A stretch of DNA of 64,000 nucleotides, taken from assembly GCA_032164295.1 (NCBI GenBank), contig JAJHTX010000003.1, positions 3,162,001 to 3,226,000 of the forward strand, written 5' to 3'. Position 1 is the stretch's first letter; each line of letters begins with the position of its first letter. The position numbers and the translations under genes are program-made. The stretch comes from Inonotus obliquus. Lineage: Eukaryota; Basidiomycota; Agaricomycetes; Hymenochaetales; Hymenochaetaceae. Shown here in pieces: positions 1-12,562 of this stretch. The notes under the pieces are model-generated. The model did no database searches. It saw only the letters and a list, made by a program, of their open reading frames with translations, and had not been told where the DNA came from.

Positions 1-1650
1 TGGTTTTCTCAATTGGTGTCGCTATGCAAACCGCGGCCACTTCATTCCCATTGTTCATCGTCGGACGTGTGGTCGCCGGTATCGGAGTTGGTCAAGTTTC
101 GGTCCTTGTGCCAATGTATCAATCGGAATGGTATGTTCCCGTCATTTCGCGTCATTCATATTCGCCCCTCCTATCTCCGTTCTCCCGGCGCATTTCTTTT
201 GGTCGGTTTCTCCGACTTTTTTCCTGCAGGCGAAGCTATTTTTTTCGGGACGCGACGTCTTGGCATGTTTAGTACCTGCCATTCCGGGTTAGCGTCGATC
301 GAATTAATTTTATTTCTACTTGGTATCACATGGCATGTTTTGAAAAGGTCCAACTCATACGCCTCCTCCTTTCTAGCTCTCCTAAGTGGATTCGCGGTGC
401 CATCGTCGCAGGTTATCAATGGGCCATCACCATCGGACTGTTGCTTGCAGCTGTCGTTAATAATGCTACCGAGGGCCGTGATGACCACTCCGCGTGGCGA
501 ATTCCGATCGCTGTTCAGTTCATTTGGGCATTCGTCCTTGCAGTCGGAATGGCATACTTACCAGAATCGCCTCGTTGGCTCATCAAGAAGGGTCGTGATG
601 AGGCTGCTGCGCACGCAATGAGTCGCCTTACGGGTGCTCCTCCTAATGATCTGTCTGTTACTGAAGTTTTGGATGATATCCGCGCCAGTCTTGAAGAGGA
701 GAAGCAGTACGTGCATCCCTACAGTTCACTTCCCATTTGTATTGATTTAATGGATCCAAACTTTACAGATTTGGGGCTTCGACCTACCGCGACTGTTTCC
801 GCACGGGCGAGCCGAACAAGATTTGCTACCGTGTATTGTCTGCCATGGCCCTCCAAATGTGGCAGCAACTTACTGGAATCAACTTCATCTTCTATTACGG
901 CACGACATTCTTCCAGAACGCGGGCATCAATAACGCCTTCCTCATCACCGTCGCTACGAACATTGTCAACGTATTCATGACTCTTCCGGGCATGTGGGGT
1001 ATCGAGCGATTTGGTCGCAGGACTCTTTTAATCGTAGGCGCCATTGGCATGTGTGTATGCGAGTTCATCGTCGCTATTGCTGGTGTTACTGTTCCGCAAG
1101 AGAACTTGGCTGGACAAAAGGTGCTGATTGCTTTTGTGTAAGTCTATTTCCGTTTCGTGATTATCTGTCTAGCGTAGCTAAGCCGCTCTTTTCTAGGTGC
1201 ATCTATATCGCCTTCTTCGCAGCTACCTGGGGACCGATTGCCTGGGTTATAACCGGCGAGATCTTCCCTCTCAACGTACGCGCGAAGGGTATGTCAATGG
1301 CTGCAGCATCCAACTGGCTCTGGAACTTCGGTATCGGCTTCGCGACGCCGTACCTCGTCGATCCTGGCGCAGGCAACGCAAACTTGCAAGCCAAAGTGTT
1401 CTTCATTTGGGGCTCGACATGCTTCTGTTGTATCATCTACGCGTTCTTCTTCATCCCCGAGACGAAGGGCCTGTCACTCGAACAGATCGACCTTTTATAT
1501 ATACACTCGACGCCGCTTACGAGTAATCGGATGCGTCGCAGGCTTCTGACGGAGAATATACACGTTGCGGATCAGCAGAGACTTGGAGATGTGGAGGGGA
1601 AGGAAGTCCATCATGACGACCATTCAGAAGAGAAAGTCGAAAAGGTCTAG
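1..1650 (+). CDS. MFS monosaccharide (hexose) transporter, 5' end missing
   Basis: Plasma-membrane sugar importer of the major facilitator superfamily (fungal hexose transporter group). Four exons are seen: <1-130, 377-706, 769-1137 and 1197-1650; joining them gives one open frame ending in TAG. Family signatures are present in order: GRVVAGIGVGQ near the left edge, the YQSEC/SPKWIRG junction restored by splicing at 130/377, PESPRWLIKKGR, the QQLTGINFIFYYG helix-7 motif that contacts sugar in this family, ERFGRRTLL, and PETKGLSLE near the C-terminus. The cytoplasmic tail is long and charged (HHDDHSEEKVEKV). Only the first helices are missing, because the gene runs off the window. The first intron (246 nt) is unusually long for this locus. 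The substrate cannot be told from sequence alone; glucose or another hexose is most likely. Confidence 0.93.
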
Positions 1651-2023
1651 ACAGACGACTTATTTGCATTTGTCTCATCTCATATCTCATACAACATTCA
1701 CCATTCTATTTTGATTCCTCGCTCACCTCTCACCTCTCACTTCTCACTATCCGACACCGCTCGATAAGATGTGTCATTATTCGATTCACGGGTATCACGG
1801 TATCACGGTATACTAATGGGCTGTTATACACATCACACATCATGACTTATTCCTCCGCAAGAGGGACGATGAGAAACCTGTCATGTACTATCTTTTTTCC
1901 TTATTACACTCGTGTATGAATACAACGCGACTTTCCATTTCCATTTGATTTCCTGGGTCCTGACCTGATCAACTGATGTGTGTTGTTACCTGAGAAGCAG
2001 CGTCTGGCAATCATGAAATCGTG

Positions 2024-2063
2024 TTCGTGGATTCGTGGATTCATGGATTCGTGGAATTCGTGG
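2024..2063. repeat. Short tandem repeat, unit ATTCGTGG
   Basis: About five imperfect head-to-tail copies of an 8-9 base unit (ATTCGTGG, one copy ATTCATGG). It lies just before the first unit of the larger diverged array. Nothing suggests a function. Confidence 0.7.
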
Positions 2064-4289
2064 TCCACCACAAATGCGTACGTGAGCAGTAGAATCGACG
2101 TGCGCAATGCGCATTTACTAGTAGCGCCCGCGGCCGCAGCCTTTTTGACTTTTTTTTTTTGCCAGGACTATGGTTTAGTTGGGAGTTGGGAGTTGTTCCA
2201 GTTGGGAGACTATACTACCAATTTTGTGATTCACAAGACTCGGAGGACGATCATTCCTTGCCCCTCGGCATACTGTGTGTGATTGACGAAACTTCACTAG
2301 TGCCAGTGATGATTGGCCACTCCGAGGGCAGAGGCTCGAGTCCATTGTCTTACTACTTCGATAACCTTGCTTGTTACTGGTGACGTGCGTTATAGATACG
2401 TCGATACACACACTCAGGAGGTTTGATGTATGTGTTATGAGCGGAGCATAGCTTGAAGGTTTGTAATTACTCATGAGCATGAGTACAGAAGCATATCCAA
2501 GGAGTCACGTTTCACGTTGATTAGTATGACTAGTACATACTACACAGGCAACATCAACGCTTTCAAGTTGGTGTTAACAATAGAAGAGAATGATTGTCCA
2601 CTCCTATCTAGTAAAGGCACCCTTTAGCTCCTTCTAGCGCCCAGGCTGGTTCCTGGAGTGAGTCCCCGGCCTGGTGCTGGAGCTCTTCGGCGCATATGCA
2701 TGTCCCGAGCCATACACGAGGTCGTATGCCTTTGGTGGTCGGAGCCGCCCTTGGGTCCTGTGAGTATCTATTAGCTGAATTCCATAGCATCTACAAAGCA
2801 GGTGACTCGCATCGGTTCTGTTCTTGTGAGCCTTAGCATTTCTCGTCCTGATCTGTTTGAACCACGTAAACTTTTCTAAAAAAAATGGACAATAGGACAG
2901 CGTATTGAAGACACACATATCACGTGCTCCGAATCCAAAATGACCACTGGATGGAAGTGATGGACGGTTATCATTTCTTGGGGGCGTTTCAGTATGTGCA
3001 TGTGGTGGAGGTAACCTGGTAGAGATTCATCAGTTCGAGTCATTCCGGAAAATAGGACAGCGTGCTGAGGACACACGTGCAATGTTGCAAGTCAACAAGT
3101 TCTTCTATAGGAGGCAAACTTGTGCCATCTATCGGATCTCTATTTGAAAAATTATTCATTGGAGGAAGACGATTTTCTTCTGCCTGCGAACGTGAACTTT
3201 CGGTACGAAAAGGGATCAAGTAGACCAGAAGAAAGTTACGGCATTTCAGTATTTCTTTCTTCCAGAATCCAGACCGAATTGGAGATGTGAATACGTACCG
3301 TCCAGTGTTGTCGGCGGCCGACTCTCCGCTCTTCCTCTTGGCGCGCTTCTCCCCCCCGACGGGCCGGGGCTCGACCCCATCGTTCTTGCGCCTCCTAAAA
3401 TGAATATTGCTTTGAGAATACACTGAATTGGCATGAAAGAAGACTAGCTTACTTAGGCATGCTTGTTACAACTTCCTCGGTTTAAACAATGTCAAGCAGG
3501 CTGCAGTGATGGGGGATTCTGAGAGATTAGTACACGCACACGCAGACTTATACCTTGAGACACTTCGCGGACTTACATAACAATAATGTTGCATCGAATT
3601 TGCTAATGCAAAGCGACCAGGGCCAGGGAAAAAGATAGGGGTTGGAGGGGTGCTTACCAAGACTGGTTTCACAAACAAGTTTGCACTTAAAATTGCGAGA
3701 CATTCACATCCAATCAACTATGACTTGGCGGAGCAAACTCGACTTGACGAGTGTCAGAAGTCTATCGAGAGGGCTTCTAACCCTTCTGACCCTTCTGCTT
3801 ACATGCACCTCCAACACAGACGCCGCGTTGTCCATTGTCGCCGAGCATAAAAACAATGAATAGTCTCTGCCTGTCGCCCATACCTAGTTTCCTACTAGGT
3901 TAGTCTGAACGTCACAGCACTTGCGACCAGTGGCGAGCACAATTTCGTCTGAGACTTGGGCTTCCTGGCCTCTTTTCAAAACCTCGTGAGGGTGTGCACA
4001 CGAAATCAAGACCTGATGTCGCCGAGCTAGATGGTATGTGCGATATCGATCGGTTTGAGTTTTGATTGTTACTACTTCGGGACGCATCGTATGTATGTAA
4101 GCTTACGTTGTCTCTGTCACCAATGATGCTACTTTGGATATGCTTCGGACTCCTCATATCAGCAATCGAAATTCGTGTTAGTACTTAGTTCATCCGGCAT
4201 ATGCATTGCTCACGATGGCGTCGACCTTTTGGACACGACGACCAAACAGGTCTGGGGGATTCTCAGTGCTCATAATTGACACCTAACCA
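2064..4289. repeat. Diverged tandem repeat unit A (~2.2 kb)
   Basis: First of three related units. Shared landmarks in the same order in all three: a CCACCA..AAATGCG..GAGCAGTAGAAT..GACG block (here near 2065; in C near 6485), TTTAGTTGGGAG (near 2173, 4441, 6660), GACGAAACTTCA, AATAGGACAGC followed by GAAGACAC or GAGGACAC (here twice, near 2890 and 3052), and GAGAATACACTGA (near 3413, 5604, 8004). Copies differ by many substitutions and indels, so the duplication is old. There is no intact open reading frame; splice-site-bounded remnants can be read on the minus strand. The edges are approximate. Confidence 0.7.
3299..3394 (-). pseudogene. GC-rich exon-like remnant in unit A
   Basis: On the minus strand a 96-bp GC-rich block is bounded by TTTTAG (acceptor) and G/GTACGT (donor) and reads RRRKNDGVEPRP followed by a Lys/Arg-rich stretch. 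The flanking intron-like sequence is conserved in units B and C (donor context GTATGTACTCAC or GTATGTGTTCAC), but the GC-rich exon is reduced to a few bases or to AT-rich sequence there. Downstream on the minus strand unit A reads LPPIEELVDLQHCTCV; unit B reads a related PLPSIKEFL, repeated. These look like remains of one multi-exon gene copied three times. I do not recognise the protein. It could alternatively be a still-active gene of unknown structure. Confidence 0.35.
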
Positions 4290-6457
4290 GATAGCGCCTT
4301 TCGTTCAGCCAATACTTCTCCGAGAATGTCTAATACTCGGGAGCTCAACTCGCTTCCCATGATCAACTTAACATCTCCTCGACTTTGGCGCCTTTTCGAC
4401 TTCATTGAGCTTCTCTCTCGTAGATCGTTCAATGCTAGGTTTAGTTGGGAGATTATCCCATTTTCGAGGTTCACAAGAGGACGATCATTCCTGGCCCGTC
4501 ACTGGAGAGATAACAACCCAAGGGAGTGCCATGGGAATAGCAGGAAACGGCTTCCCAGTTCTCCTAGCATACTGTATCAACACGCTCGGACGCGGACCGT
4601 GCGATTGACGAAACTTCAATTGCTAGAAATTCCAACGGCACTCGAGTCCGTTGTCTTACTACTTCGACAACCTTTATCGTTACTGGTGACTCAGACGCGA
4701 GTTATAGATGAGTCGATACACACACTCAGGAGGTTTGATGTGTGCATTACGAGATGTGCATGGCTTGAAGGTTTGAAATCACTCATGAGCACATACAGTG
4801 CATATCCAAGGAGTCACGTTGATTGGTATGACTAGTACATACTACGCAGGCACATCAATGCTATGGTGCTAATAACAGAAGAGGATTGTCCACTTCTTCT
4901 AGGACAAGCACCATTTATCTCCTTTTAGCGCCTCTGGTTGTCGATTTGTTCCGACCCAGGTTTATTCACGCGTTCCTTCGAGTTTGGCATAGTAGCATTA
5001 CTGTGAGTCTCTATTAGCTGAACTCCATAGCATTTACAAAGTAGGTGACTCGCGCTCTGGTTGGTTTTGGCGCTGAGGTCGTGCTCCATCCCGATAACTT
5101 TCATGTTCTGGTCTGTTATAATGCTCGTCAATACGTTACGACAAAATCTCGCGTGAAGACTTACGTATGACGTCTATTCTGATGCCTATGCGGGGTTCGT
5201 CCAACGTTCGTCAATCATTCCGAAAATAGGACAGCATGTGAAGACACACCCGTTAGACCTCGATCGGCTGCTTAAAAATTCTTTTATTGAAGGCAAAGGT
5301 CCCGTGTGCTCGCTTAAAACTTCTCCAATTGAAGGCAAAGGTCGCGAGTGCTTTTTAAGACCTCCTCTTCCTGAAGGCGAAGGTCTCGAATGCTCTTTTA
5401 AAACTCCATCTATTGAAGACAGTTGATTCAGCGAAGACGTATTATCCGTATGCCGCTCTAGGATCAAACCGACCGGAATTGAGCTACTGCTTTTCGGTAT
5501 TTCTTTCTATCAGACCGGATTGGAGAAGTCAAGTGAGTACATACCCTTGAGCATTGCTCTGCCCCCCGGCTCTTTTCGTGACCCTAAAACGGTTTATCTT
5601 TTCTGAGAATACACTGAATTGGAATTCAAGAGCACAAGCTTACTCAGACATGCCTTCTTCGGTCTAAACAATGTCAACTAGTGATAGCGATGTTGAGATT
5701 AGTACACGCAGACTTATACCTTGAGAGTCACAATAACATTGCGTCGAATGCTATAGCAAAGCGCTAAGGGGTAAACGAAGGTGCAAAGCTATAGCCATCT
5801 AGGCCAGCTGACTATTCCATTGGGATTAATCAGTAGTTCATTGCGCTTCGAGTTCGAGGGTAATGACTAATGATACGTAGGCTTGCAGTCATCATTGCAA
5901 ATGTAAACAAGGTAAATTGCGAGATCTCAGTATTTGTCCAATTAAATGTCTTGGCTGCGCAAACTCGACTCGACGAGTGTCGAAATTCTACCAGTCCCTT
6001 TGCATCCAACGTAGACGCCGCATTGTCATCTGTCACCAAGCATGAAGACAATGAAAAGTAGTCCCTGTTGCCCTGTTTCCCGGTGCCCACCCCTAGTTTC
6101 CTAGTACGAAGTCTGAAAGTCGCACTTGCGAGCGTAATTTCGTCCAAGACTTGGGTTTCCTGGCCTCAGGATGGATGTAGTAATCAAGACCCGCGACCAA
6201 TGTATATTGACTGTTACTAAGCTTTCTTATGTAAGCTTACGTTATCAATGTCATGTCAATCGAGTACTCCATCCCACTAGCAGCAAAGTTCTTGTCTTGT
6301 TACTTTGTTCATCCAGAGATATGAACCGGTAATGGCAATCCCATTGGCATTGATTACATAATTTGCTTAACGCTTGCGATGCTATTCCATTCGTCAACCT
6401 TTCGGACACAACTACCCAGGCCCGAGGCATTAATATTCTCACATTTTGCACCTGCTT
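4290..6457. repeat. Diverged tandem repeat unit B (~2.2 kb)
   Basis: Second unit of the array, starting at AGATAGCGCCTTTCG and ending where the third unit begins with AGATAGCGTCTTTCA. It shares with unit A a run from CGATACACACACTCAGGAGG through the block ending in TTTTAGCGCC (about 4710-4930, against 2400-2640 in A). It contains a 42-base in-phase repeat absent from A and C. No intact gene seen. Confidence 0.7.
5286..5420. repeat. 42-bp (14-codon) minisatellite inside unit B
   Basis: Three full copies and the start of a fourth, beginning at 5286, 5328, 5370 and 5412, exactly 42 bases apart. The period is a multiple of three, so both strands stay open. Plus strand reads IEGKGPVCSLKTSP and variants; minus strand reads SIGEVLSEHTGPLP and variants. 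The minus-strand reading matches the direction of the exon remnants in units A and C. Confidence 0.8.
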
Positions 6458-8430
6458 AGATAGCGTCTTTCACTAAACATAGTCCACCACGGAAATGCGT
6501 GAGCAGTAGAATTGACGAGCGCACTTCCTGGAACAACATGGGTCAACAGAACTTCAACTCGTTCTTTTTGCTCATGATCAACACATGATTCACATTTCCT
6601 CGCCTTTGGCGCCTTTTCGACTTCGTTCAGCTTGACTCTTGTCGATCATTCAATGCTACGCTTAGTTGGGAGACCATCCCACTTCTGTCTTCACAAGAGG
6701 ACAATCATCCCTGGCCTGTTTGCCGCATACTTTCGACTTGAACGACAATAATACGGTAGAACGCAGACCGTGCGGATCTACGTTGACGAAACTTCAGTAG
6801 TCCCTGGCACTCAGGTCCGTGGGCTTTTATTGATATTAGTTGGAGAAGGTGGACAAGCTTGTCGGCACTATAGCCTCCCCTCAGTCTTGAAGTATTGACA
6901 CTCCATAAGACACGCACGAAAAAAGCAGCTGCCTTACTTCTGACGTGAACAGGCATATGAATTCAACATAGATCCGTGTCTGTGTAGTACGGATTCAGTG
7001 GTACTCGGGAAAACCCGTTGGTGCTGTTTCTTAGCTCTGGTGTCATACTTGTAAAGTAGAATCACTCATGGACAAACACAGATCTAAGAGGCCTATATAA
7101 TAGACATAATTACAAACACGAGGATGCATCGTGCGAACGACAGAAGAAACAATTCGTTCGAATTCATGTAATCATGCACAACGTCAAGCAAGCACTCTTG
7201 ATCCCTTTTCAATTCTCTCAACGTTCACCTGATGATTCGCGCTGTTATGCATTTCCTTCTGTTAGTTAATATTTGAAGGATATATAAAGGTGACCCACCT
7301 CCTGCTCCTCCTTAGCCCTCAACCGTCTGGTTTCGGGAATATTCAAGTCATAGGTATTTTGTATGTCAGCATTCAACAACGAATAACAAAGTGAAGACGT
7401 ACTGAAAATCTGTGGCTGCTTGGCTTTTGCCATTATCACAACTCCGGCTAGTGTTATAGGGAAGCTCGTTGGTATTTATGGAAAATTAGATCATCACAAG
7501 TCGATTTGCTCACATAGCTCCACGCGATCTAGATAAAGTTCGTCAATATTCCAAAGTACAAAACATCTTGTGATACAAATACGCACTCGTCCTTCTCCAG
7601 AATGTGCCTAGCTCAGCCTTGTCAGTTGTTAAAGTTCAGGGCTTAGAAGACGAAACAAAATTTAACGCCACAAGGTCATGTCACCTACGTTTCGACTTTA
7701 TGGGACGGCGGTTTTCTAACGCAAGTTCGTTAATCATTTTAGAAAATAGGACAGCATGTGAAGACACCCGGTGCGTTCTTCATGGAAGCAACTTCAATGG
7801 TCCAATTCAAACTTCGGTCCAAAATATTGAAAGCAAATAATGTAGCGAAGACGCACTCTCCAAATTCCCTACGGTCATCCTTGGAACTAAAGTACAACAT
7901 TTCAGCATTTCTTTCTACTATGTACAAGACTAAATTGGAGAAGTCATGTGAACACATACAAAAGTTTTTTGCCACTCTTGTTCCTAAAACGGTTTTATTT
8001 CTTTGAGAATACACTGAGAATTGGCATGAAAGAGCACCAGCTTACTCAGGCATGCTTGTTATAACTTCTTCGGTGTAAATAATGTCAACCAGTTGATGGC
8101 GATTTTGACATTACTAATACCTTGAGACTTTGCAGACTTACATAATAACATTGCATCGAATTTGCTATAGCAAAGCGACGAGGGGGAAAAGAGGGGTTGG
8201 AGGGTACTTACTACTGACTGGTTTCACAAGTTTGACGAAGATGGAAAATTGCTAGACCTCCAGGTTTGGGCCAATCAAATGACTCGACTGAGCAACTCGA
8301 ACGTCCAAATTTCTGCGATTTTGAAACGTCCAAGAGCACAATTTTTGCTTTTCCGACCCAGTGTTGGCAACGTATGTCGCAATGTACGCAACGCGAAGAG
8401 TGTGGCGAGCGCACAGTGGCCATTGGGGGT
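6458..8430. repeat. Diverged tandem repeat unit C (~2.0 kb)
   Basis: Third unit of the array. The opening (GCGTCTTTCA, then CTTTGGCGCCTTTTCGACTTC near 6605) matches unit B near 4384, and GAAAATAGGACAGCATGTGAAGACAC near 7742 matches B near 5220. A stretch at about 7000-7600 has no obvious counterpart in A or B and may be an insertion. No intact gene seen. Confidence 0.65.
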
Positions 8431-8694
8431 GCCGCACATGAGGTAGGACGTCTGGTACTTATCCCCCCCTCTCAGTGTTCCGCAGGCCATGGGACAATGA
8501 GATGTCAGTCAGTTAGCGCCAGGTAGGAAATCTTGGTGAAAGGTTCAAACGTTCACTGCTCACTCGCTCGAGTCCGTCCGCGACCGGGTTGCGCCGATAC
8601 CAAAAAGTAAAATTAAAAATCGGTTCTCCGAATCTCCTCGTTCCTCTGCTCATAAACTCGACTTTCACAAGGGCCGCTCCCCAAAATCTCAACC

Positions 8695-9712
8695 ATGGGT
8701 CAAGCATCCTCTCAACCAGCAACCGCGTCCAACCAACAGACTTCACCTCCTGCGGCCTGTCCAATGCACGCACAGTCATCTCAACCTCCAACGCCGGCTT
8801 CTACGCCTGCAAAGTGTCCTGTCACACACAACTCATCTCCGTCCCTTTCTCATCCATCCGATGCTCAAATACCAGCACAATGCCCCGTCTCACATCCAAC
8901 ACCCAATTCCGAGGTTAGTCCTCTAAACCAAATGCCTAGTCTTCCGCAATCCGTGGCGCCTGGTCAATCGACCGACCTCCCAACGGATCGTACGCTTTCC
9001 TCTATTCCACGCCCTGGTGAGGAAGGTGGAGGAGTATGGGAATATCCCTCACCACAACAGTTTCATCACGCTTTATTACGGAAAGGAAAGGAAACGCCTG
9101 AAGAACATGTTGAGATGATGGTGGCGATTCATAACTTCTTGAATGAGCGTGCGTGGGATGAGGTGCTGAGATGGGAACGAAGGCATGATGAGTGAGTGGC
9201 CTTTTAATGAAGAAATGTATAGAGGACGCTAGATGGTGTGTGCCTTACTAGCAACGCTACAGTCGAACTTGCGCGCTTTAAAGGTCGACCAGGCGAACTC
9301 TCTCCTAAAGCCCGCTTTTGGCTCTTCGCAGGCTGGCTTTTACCAACTCGCTTCAAGTGCGTCTCGTTCGTTTCACTCTTTTTGCCTACTCCTGCCCTTA
9401 GCTCACAAGTTTTCATTCGTATCCTCCATCATCTCGATGTTTAGCACCGAACCTCCTTTCGACCGACACGACTGGATTATAAAACGTCGCTCAACAGGCG
9501 AAGAAATCCGTTACGTGATCGACTACTACAGCGCCCCACCAGAGCCCGACGGGTCTCCTTGCTTCTCCCTTGATGTTCGTCCCGCTGTTGACAACTTCGG
9601 GAACGTGAAGGATCGAATTACCGTTGCTACTGAGGAAGCTTGGACTGCATGGAAGGCTAAGCAAAATTCTGGTGTTAATGATGCCCAAAGAGGTGCGAGG
9701 AATCAATCGTAG
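8695..9712 (+). CDS. CYC3: Cytochrome c heme lyase (holocytochrome c synthase)
   Basis: Attaches heme covalently to apocytochrome c (or c1) at the outer face of the mitochondrial inner membrane. Three exons, 8695-9191, 9252-9356 and 9445-9712, give 289 residues with an intact frame. The N-terminal half is Pro/Ser-rich and has three Cys-Pro heme-regulatory motifs (CPM at residue 22, CPV at 41 and 63), as known for this family. The conserved domain follows: WEYPSPQQFHHALLRKGK, then the IHNFLNERAWDEVLRWE helix carrying the family's heme-ligand region, ARFKGRPGELSPKAR, and PFDRHDW ... GEEIRYVIDYY. Both introns fall within conserved blocks, and splicing restores RFNTEPPFDRHDW. Whether it serves cytochrome c, c1 or both cannot be told. 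Confidence 0.95.
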
Positions 9713-10110
9713 GGTTGGACGAGTTGGTAGGATTTGGGTCATTCATACTTTTGACTTGCTATTTGTTCCGAGTTTCATCTGCTGTGTCCTTGTAGACAGT
9801 ATACTACGTTCGTATAATAAATTTCATATATTCAGACAATTTTACGCGAATAACAACTTCTCCAGACCCGACGCGCGAATTATAGGCTTTGGAAGCTCGA
9901 GGATAGATAGTCCTAAATTATAGTAAACTAGGGAATGAGAGGGCAAGGTAGCTAATGAACTGTAACCAATGATCTGGAGATGAAGCTGCCTCCGTCAAGG
10001 CAAACCAAGACTTCGGACAGAAAGCTGGCGGATAACATACTGGTCTTTCACGCTGTGCGTGCTCTCACATGAACATTTTCTTTCTTCCCAAAGCCCACTC
10101 AGCCGGTCCC
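9713..10110. other. Intergenic, between convergent genes
   Basis: AT-rich 3' flanks of the heme lyase (plus) and the DUF2408 gene (minus). I see no further gene or repeat. Confidence 0.6.
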
Positions 10111-12215
10111 CTAATCCTCGTCTTCATCGTCCTCATCCTCAATTATTACGCCATCCTCGCCGTCCTCTATATCTTCTGTGTCGTCAGCGTCGTCTTCTGG
10201 CTCGTTCATCGCCTCTCTCAACTAAAGTGCATGTTTAGTATCCCATACATAAGGAGAGATTGAGAAAAGAGTGGGAAAGAATAGAATACGTGATGCGAGA
10301 ATGCTCACCATCTCAACTAGCTCATGGCATTCGTTTAAGTGAGCCATGACAACACCCTGGCCCTCTGGAATACCTCCATCGCTACTTATGAACTTTCCAT
10401 CCTTCCGCATTGAGTCAATCTGGAAGAGTGCGAGTTGGTACTTCAAATTACGGACAGTTAGCATCTGTGAATCTCCTTCATGACCATACGAGAAGAGAAC
10501 TGACTGGATAAAGGTCCCTCGGGTTAAACGGTCCGCCGTACTTGAGTACTTCGTTCAAACATTTCTTTACAGTGGATAACTTGTTCGCCTGCAATACATT
10601 AAGGTTAATTATTTAGTATCGCATAGGAGCGAAAGACCCGGCGTACGATCGGCATAAGTTCCTCCGATACAGGCTCGCTCGAGGAAAGGAGGCGGTAGAT
10701 TAGACCGTAACATCGCCTCAGCAGATACAAAAGGACCTGAGTTGTAAGCGCAAATTAGATTCTTATAAGAGGTGATAGAACGTCCGTCAGGACTTACATA
10801 TTGTCCGGCGGGACGGTTACCCTCAGCATCCACGAATTTTCCGTCGACACGCATTTTATCTATCTCCTGAAGACTGACAGTATAGTTGTACAAGTCAGTC
10901 TCACGCAAGCTCCATCGCCTCGTGAGCACTAGATTTTCAAGTTCTGCTCGCATCTCGGAAAGACGATCGTACACGGGCTTAAGCCCAAACGGAACGTTCT
11001 TGGTGTCGTCGCGTGCTTTTATCTCTTGTGCGATCTCAAAGCATTCCTCCAAAAGGGAGGAGAGTATTGCTTGAGATGTCGGAACGGAGGACCCTCCTGG
11101 ACCAAGGAACTTGCCATCAACGCGTTTCCTAGATAGGCAAAAGAAAGTATGGTAGGTTAGAAGCCGTTCAGAGAAAGATATGTGACACGATGTGGAACTG
11201 CTACTCGCTACTCAACTGGTCAATTTTCCGCAATTCCTCCTGGATAGGTTTAAGTTCTGCCTTGGAAACGGTGTCCTTTGCCGCAAGGGCGACAAGCTGC
11301 CGCCGGAGCGTCACAAGTCGTTCGTGAATGGGAACGAGCTCGACAGAAAGATCGGAAAGTGATTCCTTCATAGACACCACTATCGCATCTGAGAGAATAG
11401 TGAGTCTAGATGTCTCAAAACATAAAATGTAGAACTTACCACACTCCTTTAATTGCCTGTCCAATAGTTTTGTCATTGCTAGAGGATGTTTCCCACTCTC
11501 CTTATCGTTACGAACGATTTCGCTGAGCTCATCTAGTCGTTTCTGGAATGGCGCAAGGTCAGATTCGTTATACACTGCAGATTCATTCATATGATCCAGC
11601 AGTTGCTAGCGGGAGTTGTCAATTTGTCTGGCAATACAGTATAAAAGCAAGACGCACTCTGATGGAAGATATCTGGCAATACGTTGCTGGGCATTCTTTC
11701 GTTTTTCCTATCGTGAGGAAGAAAAGGGAAAGTAGGCTGAAGACGTCTGACAGAGTAGTGTCGACGCGATTCTTATGTGCGGGTTGCTCCTCACGCACAT
11801 CGTTTAATTTTGTAACTGAAATTCAGGGAAATTCTGAGTATATGCGAGCTTACCGCATGTCGTTACTCACCTTGTTTGACTGTCTGGTGATAGAGAGTCA
11901 GGACATCTGCGGCTTTGATAAAGTCACCTCGATCTTTCTTCAGAACGGTTAGGCGGTTTCGGATACTAAATTAAAACTCTTTGAGTAGGTGGATCAAAGA
12001 AATATAGATTACGCATAACTGCAATACGAATCACGGATCGATACGCGAATGTCTGCTTCGTAGCATTATGCTAATTAGCTCGTGCAAGTCATTAAACTTA
12101 CTTTATGAGCGATTCGAGGATCGGAAGTTCTAGTTGCCCGCGATTATGTTTAGTTTCAGTGATAGGGGTATGATGAGGTGCACGCACCCTCCTGCGCAAC
12201 AGGTTCCATAGGCAT
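10111..12215 (-). CDS. DUF2408 / UPF0662 family protein
   Basis: Conserved fungal protein of unknown function. Eleven exons on the minus strand: 12215-12188, 12129-12102, 11965-11871, 11815-11658, 11605-11440, 11388-11205, 11128-10798, 10736-10647, 10588-10505, 10440-10309 and 10221-10111. They join into 468 residues without a stop, and every junction is GT-AG and in phase. Family marks are the repeated IDxMRxDGKF signature (IDKMRVDGKF and IDSMRKDGKF), the related KRVDGKF, KTKECPATY, and a C-terminal run of Asp/Glu (EDEDDEDED). The first two exons are 28 nt each. The start at MPMEPVAQE is the least certain part: an upstream exon is possible, and another ATG at 12532 opens a short frame. The role is unknown; nothing in the neighbourhood suggests one. 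Confidence 0.85.
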
Positions 12216-12562
12216 GAAGCCTTCGTAATCAGCACGTTCAGGGTTTCGGTTGTGCTTGTGAATTCACTAGCCCGAGTTGTCCAGATCGAGTTTTCAACCG
12301 CGAAGATGAAAGGCGCCTAGGTCAGAAATAAAGTCTCAGGCCACGAAAGATGGTCAAATAGGTGGACGTAAAGTTAAGAAGTAAGCCTGACTTGGCTGTG
12401 GCAGCCTTATGAGATCCGTTCGGCATTCTCCGGATTATCCAAGCCAAACATGGTAATGCTCAGTTGCTTGACGCGCCCTTTACCAACCTCCTCCACCCCT
12501 TCACGCATCCCAGATCCCCTTCCATCCGTCATTTTGTTTTTCTCACACGAATTTGACGCGCT
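12216..12562. promoter_or_regulatory. Shared divergent promoter region
   Basis: About 350 bases separate the start codons of the DUF2408 gene (minus) and tropomyosin (plus), so both promoters must lie here. No TATA box or other named element was recognised. Confidence 0.4.

Noticed and set aside
5286..5420. CRISPR-like regular repeats
   Set aside because: The spacing is a plain tandem repeat with no unique spacers, and the genome is eukaryotic.
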